DNA of 5,202 nt from Paracoccaceae bacterium (GTDB taxonomy: Bacteria; Pseudomonadota; Alphaproteobacteria; Rhodobacterales; Rhodobacteraceae): the NCBI GenBank assembly GCA_007134405.1, contig SLKW01000167.1:1-5202 (forward strand). The letters are read 5' to 3'. A program made the translations under genes and the position numbers. Under the pieces are notes generated by a model. That model was not told where the DNA came from. It saw nothing but the letters and a program-made list of their open reading frames with translations, and made no database searches. Shown here piece after piece: positions 1 to 5,117 of the stretch. The first letter of the stretch is position 1, and each line of letters opens with the position of its first letter.

Positions 1-775
1 GCATCGCGTAGCCAGAGATGGTGGTCGTGTCGCTAAATGCGTACCGGAAACCGAAGTTGAACGGGATCTTGCGCTGCTGTCCCAGCCGTTCGTCCGGATA
101 GGCATCCGAGGAATACTCGCCAAGCAGCGTCAGACGATCGTTCGCTTGGAACTCCAAGCTTGCGAAAGGTGCTGCGTCGCCACGGAAAAAGCGGCGCACT
201 TCAATCCGGCCGCCAAGTCCCGTGTAGCCATCTGGACGTGTCTTGAAGCGATCGCTCAGCACGCCAAGAGGGTTCGAAAAACTTCCTTGAGTCGCAAGAC
301 GGCCCCATCCCAACCCGACGCTGCCACGAAGTCGCGGCGTCAGCGTTCTGGTGGCAACCAGATACTCGCCCGAATAGATGCCAGTCCCGATAAAGTCCCG
401 AAGACCGACCGCGACAGCCGGCATGTACCGCCCTTCATCGCTGACCTTCCAATGAATATCGAAGCTGCGATCACGCAGCGCGGAATTGAAGACGCGTCGA
501 TACTCCAGGTCCTCGACCGAGGCGTAGCGCAGGGCAACCGTCACCCTTGGTAACGCCTGAAACGTAAGTGTCGCCCGCACGGTATCGGGCTTTGCAAAGC
601 CAGAAAACGCAAGGGTGCCATCCGATGCACGTGTCGCGGTCGGCATGTCGATTGTGCCCGGCATGCCAAACGTGTTGAGCCCCCCGCCAAATCCCTGCGC
701 CAGCGCTACAGTCGCGCCCAGCGATATTGGCAAGAACAGAGCAACTGCTTTGGTCAGCCGATAAGGAAAAGACAC
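1..775 (-). CDS. yjbH: YjbH-family exopolysaccharide/outer-membrane protein, N-terminal part (cut by window edge)
   Basis: Seen: 258 codons are open from a GTG at 775 to the window edge, so the C-terminus is missing. Residues 1-26 form a signal peptide (basic start, hydrophobic core, ...ATVALA before Gln27) with no lipobox cysteine, unlike the lipoprotein form in E. coli. The mature part carries GMPGTIDMPTA (37-47), SDGTLAFSGFA, EGRYMPAVAVGLRDFIGTGI (about 114-133), YSGEYLVATR and GLGWGRLA. These alternate like beta-strands. Known: these blocks are typical of YjbH (PF06082), usually about 700 residues, encoded with exopolysaccharide operons and thought to act in the outer membrane or periplasm. 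Start: the only in-frame upstream stop is a TAG 12 codons before the GTG, and no ATG or GTG lies between, so GTG is the best choice. The Shine-Dalgarno (GGGGG, 4 bases away) is weak. The yjbE-like gene lies upstream on the same strand, about 317 bases away. The exact role in polymer export is unproven. Confidence 0.88.
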   Translation of the reverse strand, partial: MSFPYRLTKAVALFLPISLGATVALAQGFGGGLNTFGMPGTIDMPTATRASDGTLAFSGFAKPDTVRATLTFQALPRVTVALRYASVEDLEYRRVFNSALRDRSFDIHWKVSDEGRYMPAVAVGLRDFIGTGIYSGEYLVATRTLTPRLRGSVGLGWGRLATQGSFSNPLGVLSDRFKTRPDGYTGLGGRIEVRRFFRGDAAPFASLEFQANDRLTLLGEYSSDAYPDERLGQQRKIPFNFGFRYAFSDTTTISGYAM

Positions 776-1092
776 GGTGCCCCCGAAGTTGAACAGATCA
801 TCGCGAACCTATTGACCGGTTTTCGAACCCGGCTCAGCTAGTTTTTTCCCGTATACGATCTTGGCGCGCGGAACTGTACCCATTTTGTGGCGCCCGCCCA
901 CTGACGAGCGATTGTTGCCAATCTGCGCCATGACCACCGACACATGCTTCCAGACTACTGCGAGGCTCAGATACAAATAAGCGGGCTTACGCCCGCTTAC
1001 CTGCCGATCCTTCAAAAAGTCCGATGCCATAGCGGTTGAGGAGTATCTTTCCGCCCGGCATCTTTGCTTCAGTCGTGATGGCGATGTCCGCT
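776..1092. other. Non-coding stretch between the yjbE-like gene and yjbH
   Basis: This 317-base gap separates two genes read on the minus strand. It holds a perfect 9-bp hairpin at 978-999 (listed separately) and a smaller inverted repeat, CCGG...CCGG, around a TTCGAA core at 816-832, about 40 bases upstream of the yjbH start. I found no convincing gene: the open frames crossing it lack ribosome sites and run antisense or out of frame to the neighbouring coding sequence. No promoter with good -35 and -10 boxes is obvious, although yjbH would need one if the hairpin terminates transcription fully. Confidence 0.6.
978..999 (-). terminator. Probable intrinsic terminator or attenuator after the yjbE-like gene
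   Basis: Read on the minus strand, TAAGCGGGC pairs perfectly with GCCCGCTTA around a GTAA loop: 9 bp, GC-rich at its centre. TTTGTAT follows at once, giving a short U-rich tail (TTATTTGTAT). The plus-strand side has no T run, so the direction is minus. It lies about 93 bases after the yjbE-like stop codon and about 200 bases before yjbH. The tail is imperfect, so partial termination (more yjbE-like mRNA than yjbH mRNA) is as likely as full termination. It could also be a 3' stabilising structure. Confidence 0.6.
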
Positions 1093-1332
1093 TCAGTCCT
1101 GAACGGTCGTGGTCGTGGTGCTCGAATCGCCGAGCAGTGCCGCGGCCAGAACCAGAGCACCGATGCCCGCAGCAGCGATACCCAGGGTGCCCATGCCGTC
1201 GCCGACCATCGGCACTTCGGGCACAACGACTTCGGGCTCGACGATGTCGGCGGTCTTGACCATGCCACCGGCATAGGCGGAAGAGGCGAACAGCATGGAC
1301 GCTGCGGCGAAAGCTGTGACGGTTTTCTTCAT
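1093..1332 (-). CDS. Small secreted YjbE/GfcA-like protein with Thr-rich tail
   Basis: Seen: 79 residues. Positions 1-21 are a clear signal peptide (MKKTVTAF...SSAYA, cleaved before GG). An acidic Val/Pro stretch follows (VEPEVVVPEVP, about 32-42), then a Gly/Ala-rich hydrophobic segment (about 49-68) and the tail GDSSTTTTTVQD. Known: E. coli YjbE and GfcA are secreted proteins of about 80-100 residues with the same order: signal peptide, Ala/Gly-rich hydrophobic stretch, then a run of Thr at the C-terminus. They are the first genes of the yjbEFGH and gfc exopolysaccharide operons. Neighbour: the next gene on the strand is yjbH, which supports the assignment. yjbF and yjbG, which lie between these two in E. 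coli, are not between them here. Start: ATG at 1332 has AAGGAG 8 bases upstream. An in-frame GTG at 1341 overlaps that ribosome site and is unlikely. The match rests on architecture and context because the sequence is low in complexity; the molecular function is unknown. Confidence 0.78.
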   Translation of the reverse strand: MKKTVTAFAAASMLFASSAYAGGMVKTADIVEPEVVVPEVPMVGDGMGTLGIAAAGIGALVLAAALLGDSSTTTTTVQD

Positions 1333-1340
1333 TTCTTGCA

Positions 1341-1346
1341 CTCCTT
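1341..1346 (-). promoter_or_regulatory. Shine-Dalgarno AAGGAG of the yjbE-like gene
   Basis: AAGGAG on the minus strand lies 8 bases before the ATG at 1332. It decides the start against the in-frame GTG at 1341, which overlaps this site. Confidence 0.75.
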
Positions 1347-1382
1347 GATTCGTGCGCCAACTCTAGACGTTATTCGACATTC

Positions 1383-1402
1383 CTTGAGTGGACTGCCTCA
1401 AG
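1383..1402. repeat. Inverted repeat upstream of the yjbE-like gene
   Basis: CTTGAG (1383-1388) and CTCAAG (1397-1402) are perfect 6-bp complements separated by 8 bases, in the leader about 50-70 bases before the yjbE-like start. The size and spacing suit either an operator half-site pair or a weak mRNA hairpin. No known operator was recognised, and a 6-bp repeat can arise by chance. Confidence 0.3.
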
Positions 1403-1412
1403 CGAGCAAGTT

Positions 1413-1430
1413 GGCACAGTGCATTGTGCC
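1413..1430. repeat. GGCACA-N6-TGTGCC inverted repeat between the GNAT gene and the yjbE-like gene
   Basis: GGCACA (1413-1418) and TGTGCC (1425-1430) form a 6-bp dyad with a 6-base centre. It starts about 30 bases after the GNAT stop and lies about 80-100 bases before the yjbE-like start. It has no T tract on either side, so a terminator for the GNAT gene is unlikely. A transcription-factor site for the yjbE-like promoter is possible. No regulator can be named from the sequence. Confidence 0.35.
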
Positions 1431-1460
1431 GATCAAGGTCTTGCGAAAAAGTGGTGCAAC

Positions 1461-1976
1461 TTAAACGGACGGGTGTTGCATGATTTCGCCGCCTTCGGAC
1501 CATTGGGTGACCGGACCGACGACACCCGCCCAGGTACCGGCGTGCAATTCATGGCCCAGAACCCGGTCCGGGTTCGTAGGCGGTGGCATCTCGACACCGT
1601 CAAGCCTGGAAAAACCGAAGCGGGAGTAATACGGCGCATCGCCCACGAGAACGACCCGCTTCCAACCTGCACCTGCTGCCCGGACAAGGCTTTCGCGGAT
1701 CAGTATCCCAGCCAGTCCTTCGCCTTGACGGGTCGGATGGACCGCCACCGGACCGAGAAGCAGCGCCGGGGAGTGCCCCACACGGACCGGCCATTGCCGG
1801 ATTGCCGCAACCAGAGCGCCGGTTTCGTCGCGCAACCAGAGGCACAGCTCCGCCACGGGGGCGACCCCATCGCGAAGCCGGTACGAAGACAGTGCCTCGC
1901 GCCCGGGGGCAAAACAAAGATCATAGAGCGCCTCGACCTCCCACCAGTCTTCGGCCCGCTCCTGCCCAAGTTCCAC
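1461..1976 (-). CDS. YhbS-type GNAT N-acetyltransferase
   Basis: Seen: 171 residues from GTG at 1976. The N-terminal helix region ERAEDWWEVEALYDLCFAPG is followed by SSYRLRDG, a central strand ending in QWPV, then LLLGPVAVHP (about 72-81) and RQGEGLAGILI (83-93). This is the GNAT motif A with its Q/R-x-x-G-x-G/A loop, which binds the pyrophosphate of acetyl-CoA. GDAPYYSRFGF (112-122) is the motif B region typical of YhbS/COG3153 proteins. Known: GNAT enzymes move an acetyl group from acetyl-CoA to an amine; substrates in this subgroup are mostly unknown. Start: the frame stays open to an ATG at 2084, but that lies inside the divergent flavin reductase gene. GTG at 1976, with GGGGGA nearby, gives the family-like N-terminus. 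No other ATG or GTG lies between. The 71-base gap to the divergent gene at 2048 should hold promoters for both, but none is clear. Confidence 0.85.
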   Translation of the reverse strand: MELGQERAEDWWEVEALYDLCFAPGREALSSYRLRDGVAPVAELCLWLRDETGALVAAIRQWPVRVGHSPALLLGPVAVHPTRQGEGLAGILIRESLVRAAGAGWKRVVLVGDAPYYSRFGFSRLDGVEMPPPTNPDRVLGHELHAGTWAGVVGPVTQWSEGGEIMQHPSV

Positions 1977-2047
1977 GCATTCCCCCGAAAACTGCTGGAA
2001 GCGCGGGTAGCACGGCCTTATCTCGACTTCAAATCGAAGGAGACCGC

Positions 2048-2656
2048 ATGTTCTATCGCCCGTCCGAAGGCCACGGCTTGCCACACAACCCTTTCAACGC
2101 GATTGTCACGCCGCGGCCGATCGGCTGGATTTCCACTAGAGGTGGCGACGGGTCCGAGAACCTGGCTCCCTATTCGTTCTTCAACGCCATCGCATATGTT
2201 CCGCCGCAGGTCATGTTTGCGTCGACCGGGGCCAAAAGTGACCGAGCGGGTACCAAGGACAGCCTCGCGAATATCCGCGAGACCGGAGTTTTCTGCGTGA
2301 ATGTCGTCGCCGAGGCGATGATCGACGCGATGAATGCCTCTTCGGGCGGCTGGCCGAGGGAAACCGACGAATTCGAGCTTGCCGGCCTCGCGCGCGTCGA
2401 ATGTGAAACCATCCCGTGCTCCCGCGTTGCCGGCGCGCCGGCGGCACTGGAATGCAGGGCGAGCCAGATCGTGCAGCTGGCCGGTGCTGCGAATTTCCTG
2501 GTAATCGCAGAAGTTACCGGCATCCATCTGCGCGACGATTGCCTTTCCGAAGGCATCTTCGACATCACGCGGTACAACCCGGTCGCGCGCTTGGGCTATC
2601 GCGACTATACGGTCGTCCGAGACACCTTCACGCTCTCCCGCCCCGATGACAGATGA
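2048..2656 (+). CDS. Flavin reductase-like FMN-binding protein (DIM6/NTAB family)
   Basis: Seen: 202 residues. The FMN-binding split-barrel signature TPRPIGWISTRGGDGSENLA (21-40) runs into PYSFFNAIAYVPPQVMFAS (41-59). GTKDSLANIRETGVFCVNV (68-86) and the C-terminal RYNPVARLGYRDYT (175-188) also fit. The length is normal for the stand-alone family (COG1853). Known: members bind FMN as dimers; some reduce flavin with NAD(P)H for a partner monooxygenase, while others are uncharacterised oxidoreductases. No partner monooxygenase is visible here, so the physiological reaction stays open. Start: ATG at 2048 has AAGGAG 5 bases upstream (2037-2042), and the protein begins MFYRPSEGHGLPHNPFNA, as expected. 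The frame is open about 155 codons further upstream, but that part is antisense to the GNAT gene. It is divergent from the GNAT gene and convergent, 6 bases apart, with the MBL gene. Confidence 0.9.
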   Translation: MFYRPSEGHGLPHNPFNAIVTPRPIGWISTRGGDGSENLAPYSFFNAIAYVPPQVMFASTGAKSDRAGTKDSLANIRETGVFCVNVVAEAMIDAMNASSGGWPRETDEFELAGLARVECETIPCSRVAGAPAALECRASQIVQLAGAANFLVIAEVTGIHLRDDCLSEGIFDITRYNPVARLGYRDYTVVRDTFTLSRPDDR

Positions 2657-2662
2657 GTGCAG

Positions 2663-3610
2663 TCAGTCGAGCGGCGCGAAAGCGAAGCCCGGATCCGCCG
2701 GCTCGATCCGGCCCATGGCGGGGAACGGGAAATGGTAGCCGCCGACCAGCCCGCCCTGCTCGACCATCCGGGCGAGGATATCTTTGCGTGTTGCTTCCGC
2801 CTCCGCTGGGTCCATGTCGAACATGAGGTGCCAGTCCGGGTTGGCAACGAACAGGGCGGGGATATGCGCGGCGTCACCGATAAAAGTGAAGCTGTCAGCA
2901 CCGTCACCCACCGACATGATCGTATGACCTGGCGTATGGCCAAAGCCCGGCACGGTATTGATCATCCCCGCAGCCTGTGTGCCCGGGACGAAGGCGTTTA
3001 TGCGATCGGTCGGATAATCGTCCAGAACCCGGCGCACTGCCCGAAAGGCGCCCTGCGCTCCTTCAGGGGCAGCACTCATGCGCTCGTCGCTCATCCAATG
3101 ATCCAGTTCAGGCTCGGGGATCCAGAGTTCAGCGTCCGGATAGACCAGCGATCCGTCATTGCGGCGTAATCCACTGATGTGGTCGGGATGGAGATGGCTC
3201 ATCACGACGGCGTCAATCATGCCGGGCTCAAACCCCGCCGCCGACATGCTCTCAAGCAATTGACCTGTTCCGTCTGGCCCGTTATCGGCAAACCCGGCAT
3301 CGAGCAGAATGCGCCGCCCATCGGCGACGACCAGGAATGGCGTGAAGCTGTTGACGATGTGATCCGTGGGCAGACCGGCCGCAGCCAGCGCCGCCTCTAC
3401 GTCTTCCAAGTGAGCATTGCGCACGAAAGCATCGTCCAGTGGTCGTCGCACCGCGCCATCGTGGAGCGCCAGCACCTCGAACTCAGCAATCCGGGTGCGC
3501 ATGAATCCTTCACCCATTTCGGTGTCGGCATTCACGGTGAGCGGCCGGAATGCCAGGACTGCGCCTGCGCCGGCCGCTGTTGCCATCAGGTTGCGGCGTG
3601 AGATGGTCAT
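2663..3610 (-). CDS. Tat-exported MBL-fold hydrolase, methyl parathion hydrolase-like
   Basis: Seen: 315 residues from ATG at 3610. Residues 3-8 (ISRRNL) start a twin-arginine signal, with an Ala/Gly hydrophobic core and a likely cut after VNA (28), so export in folded form to the periplasm is expected. The two-metal site is complete: HLHPDH (139-144), GHTPGH (ending at His229), Asp246 in IGDAAH and His293 in GGYHFPFP. The opening TRIAEFEVLALHDGAV, the VNSFTPFLV block and the end ...GRIEPADPGFAFAPL match the general form of methyl parathion hydrolase and related lactonases. Known: such enzymes hydrolyse esters, lactones or phosphotriesters using two metal ions. The true substrate cannot be read from sequence. 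Start: the frame opens at 3682, but GGAGG lies 5 bases before 3610 and the Tat signal begins there. The FAD oxidoreductase gene lies 78 bases upstream on the same strand, so co-transcription is likely. A weak internal promoter (TTGCCA at 3677-3682 and TCTATG at 3653-3658, 18 bases apart) cannot be excluded. Confidence 0.9.
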   Translation of the reverse strand: MTISRRNLMATAAGAGAVLAFRPLTVNADTEMGEGFMRTRIAEFEVLALHDGAVRRPLDDAFVRNAHLEDVEAALAAAGLPTDHIVNSFTPFLVVADGRRILLDAGFADNGPDGTGQLLESMSAAGFEPGMIDAVVMSHLHPDHISGLRRNDGSLVYPDAELWIPEPELDHWMSDERMSAAPEGAQGAFRAVRRVLDDYPTDRINAFVPGTQAAGMINTVPGFGHTPGHTIMSVGDGADSFTFIGDAAHIPALFVANPDWHLMFDMDPAEAEATRKDILARMVEQGGLVGGYHFPFPAMGRIEPADPGFAFAPLD

Positions 3611-3615
3611 CGGTT

Positions 3616-3620
3616 CCTCC
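3616..3620 (-). promoter_or_regulatory. Shine-Dalgarno GGAGG of the MBL hydrolase gene
   Basis: GGAGG on the minus strand with a 5-base spacer to ATG at 3610 fixes the start directly before the twin-arginine signal. The earlier in-frame ATG codons at 3682 and 3655 would add a charged extension without signal-peptide character. Confidence 0.75.
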
Positions 3621-3688
3621 CGGTTTGCGCGTGAGTTTTGACGCGTATAGCGCATAGATCGGGGGAAGTCGGCCCTTGGCAAGGCCAG

Positions 3689-5107
3689 TCAATCCGGCAC
3701 GCGCAAAACCGCGCCGGGGTTGAGAATGCCTGCGGGGTCAAGTGCTGCCTTGATCGCGCGCATCGCCGCCAGGGCGACAGGGTCGGCGTAGCGTTCCAGA
3801 TCGCCGACCTTGAGCCGCCCGATCCCGTGTTCGGCACTGATCGAGCCGCCGAGTTCATGAACCAGATCGTGTATTCGGGTCTTGATCGCGTCTCGCTCCT
3901 CCTCATGATCGGCGCGGCTTCGGCCTGGGACGGGGAACACGTTCCAATGCAAGTTGCCATCGCCCAGATGGCCGAAGCAATTGACCCGGAAGGTGCCGAG
4001 TTCCGCTAGCGCAGGTTCTGCGCGGGCGATGAATTCCGGCACAGACCTCATCGGAACCGAGATGTCGTGGCTCGAAACGGCTCCGATCTTGCGATTTGCT
4101 TCGGGCAGCAATTCCCGCAACCGCCAGAACTCTGTACGCTGCGCTTCGGACGACGCGATCACGCCGTCGCGCGCGAGACCGGCTTCCAGCCCTTCTTCGA
4201 AAAGTGCCAGAAGTGCTGCCTCGGGGTCGAGGTCGTGCGCAACGCCAAGATCGATCAGCACCATCCAATCGGGCGGCTCGGCAAAAGGCTGTCGGACCTG
4301 CGGAATCGTCTCGGCCAGAAAACGCAGCCCCATTCCGGAAATCAGTTCGAACGCCGAAATCCCTTCACCAAGCCGTGCCTGCGCCCGTGCCAGAAGGTCG
4401 AGCGCGGCTTGAGGGTCGCGGACGACGATCAGCGCCGCACCCTGACGCGCGGGGCGCGGGAAAAGGCGCAGGCTCGCGGCGGTGATTACGCCCAAAGTTC
4501 CCTCAGAGCCGATCATTAGATGCCTCAGATCATAGCCCATGTTGTTCTTCCTCAGCCGCTTGAGGCCATGCAAAATCTCTCCGTTCGCCAGAACCACCTC
4601 GAGCCCCAAGCAGAGATCGCGCGCGTTTCCCCAGCGAAGGACCCCCGTGCCACCGGCATTCGTGGCCAACAAACCGCCGATCCGCGCCGAGCCTTCTGAT
4701 GCGAGCGAGAGTGGAAAGAGCCGCCCAGCTCGTTCTGCCGCTTGCTGGATATCGGCCAAAATACAGCCGCCCTCGGCAATCAGCACGTTTCCCAAAGCGT
4801 CCAGATCGCGAATACGCGTCATCCGTTCCAGCGACAGGACCAGCGGCGCGGGTCCGTCGGATGCCACCTGCCCCCCGACAAGTCCCGTTCCCCCACCATA
4901 GGGCACGACGCCGACGCGGGCGGAATGCGCGCTGCGCAAGATGATCGACACCTCCTCGACCGAGGAGGGGCAGGCGACCGCGCCGGCGCGACCTGCCCAA
5001 CGTCCGCGCGGCTCCTCCAGGTGCCGCGCTTCGGGGGAGCGCAGCGTGTCTGGTGGCAACTGTTTAGCCAGCGCATCCAGAAACGCGTGATCGGCAGGGT
5101 TGAGCAT
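3689..5107 (-). CDS. FAD-binding oxidoreductase, GlcD/D-2-hydroxyacid dehydrogenase-like (VAO fold)
   Basis: Seen: 472 residues from ATG at 5107. The N-terminal FAD domain has PYGGGTGLVGG (69-79), which wraps the FAD pyrophosphate, then RIGGLLATNAGGTGVLRWGN (142-161) and GYDLRHLMIGSEGTLGVIT (194-212). The C-terminal FAD-oxidase domain holds GHLGDGNLH (379-387) and SAEHGIG (424-430), whose His and Glu residues bind metal in D-2-hydroxyglutarate dehydrogenases. It ends in LDPAGILNPG (456-465). No signal or membrane segment is visible, so it is probably cytoplasmic. Known: relatives oxidise D-2-hydroxyglutarate, D-lactate or glycolate, passing electrons to quinone, ETF or oxygen. The exact acid is not deducible. 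The residue before HDISVP is Ser, where many relatives have Lys (from memory, unverified). Start: 5107 has GAGGG 5 bases upstream and gives MLNPADHAF. The in-frame ATG at 5119 overlaps the RimJ-type stop as ATGA but has no Shine-Dalgarno; both remain possible. The MBL gene follows 78 bases downstream. Confidence 0.9.
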   Translation of the reverse strand: MLNPADHAFLDALAKQLPPDTLRSPEARHLEEPRGRWAGRAGAVACPSSVEEVSIILRSAHSARVGVVPYGGGTGLVGGQVASDGPAPLVLSLERMTRIRDLDALGNVLIAEGGCILADIQQAAERAGRLFPLSLASEGSARIGGLLATNAGGTGVLRWGNARDLCLGLEVVLANGEILHGLKRLRKNNMGYDLRHLMIGSEGTLGVITAASLRLFPRPARQGAALIVVRDPQAALDLLARAQARLGEGISAFELISGMGLRFLAETIPQVRQPFAEPPDWMVLIDLGVAHDLDPEAALLALFEEGLEAGLARDGVIASSEAQRTEFWRLRELLPEANRKIGAVSSHDISVPMRSVPEFIARAEPALAELGTFRVNCFGHLGDGNLHWNVFPVPGRSRADHEEERDAIKTRIHDLVHELGGSISAEHGIGRLKVGDLERYADPVALAAMRAIKAALDPAGILNPGAVLRVPD

Positions 5108-5112
5108 CGCGG

Positions 5113-5117
5113 CCCTC
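5113..5117 (-). promoter_or_regulatory. Shine-Dalgarno GAGGG favouring the FAD gene start at 5107
   Basis: GAGGG on the minus strand sits 5 bases before ATG at 5107 and lies within the overlap with the end of the upstream acetyltransferase gene. The rival ATG at 5119 is preceded by CCGCCACTGG, which has no purine-rich site. That start could still be used by translational coupling through its ATGA overlap. Confidence 0.5.

Noticed and set aside
816..832. tRNA T-arm-like sequence (GGTTCGAAAACC) on the minus strand
   Set aside because: The stem has a mismatch, and the upstream 60 bases cannot form acceptor, D and anticodon arms, so it is not a tRNA gene.
987..1061. 24-residue minus-strand frame (MPGGKILLNRYGIGLFEGSA...) ending inside the hairpin loop
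   Set aside because: A leader-peptide attenuator was considered, but there is no Shine-Dalgarno before its ATG and no run of regulatory codons. The peptide is probably chance reading of non-coding DNA.
809..1360. 183-codon minus-strand frame covering the yjbE-like gene and the gap
   Set aside because: It is a shadow in another frame of the yjbE-like gene, extremely rich in Arg/His/Ser. It ends at a TAG just before yjbH and has no ribosome site or recognisable motif.
1036..1464. 142-codon plus-strand frame opposite the yjbE-like gene
   Set aside because: It is antisense to a gene with a clear signal peptide and good ribosome site; its own product is low-complexity and unlike any family.
1419..2300. 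293-codon plus-strand frame
   Set aside because: It is the antisense shadow of the GNAT gene running on into an alternate frame of the flavin reductase gene; there is no domain signature.
1583..2656. 357-residue version of the flavin reductase protein with a 155-residue N-terminal extension
   Set aside because: The extension is antisense to the GNAT gene and is Pro/Arg-rich. The strong AAGGAG before 2048 and the family-typical N-terminus fix the shorter start.
3671..3686. GGCC-CTTGGCAAG-GCC near-palindrome just after the FAD gene
   Set aside because: The arms meet with almost no loop and contain a mismatch, and no T run follows on the minus strand. It is not a credible terminator between the FAD and MBL genes.
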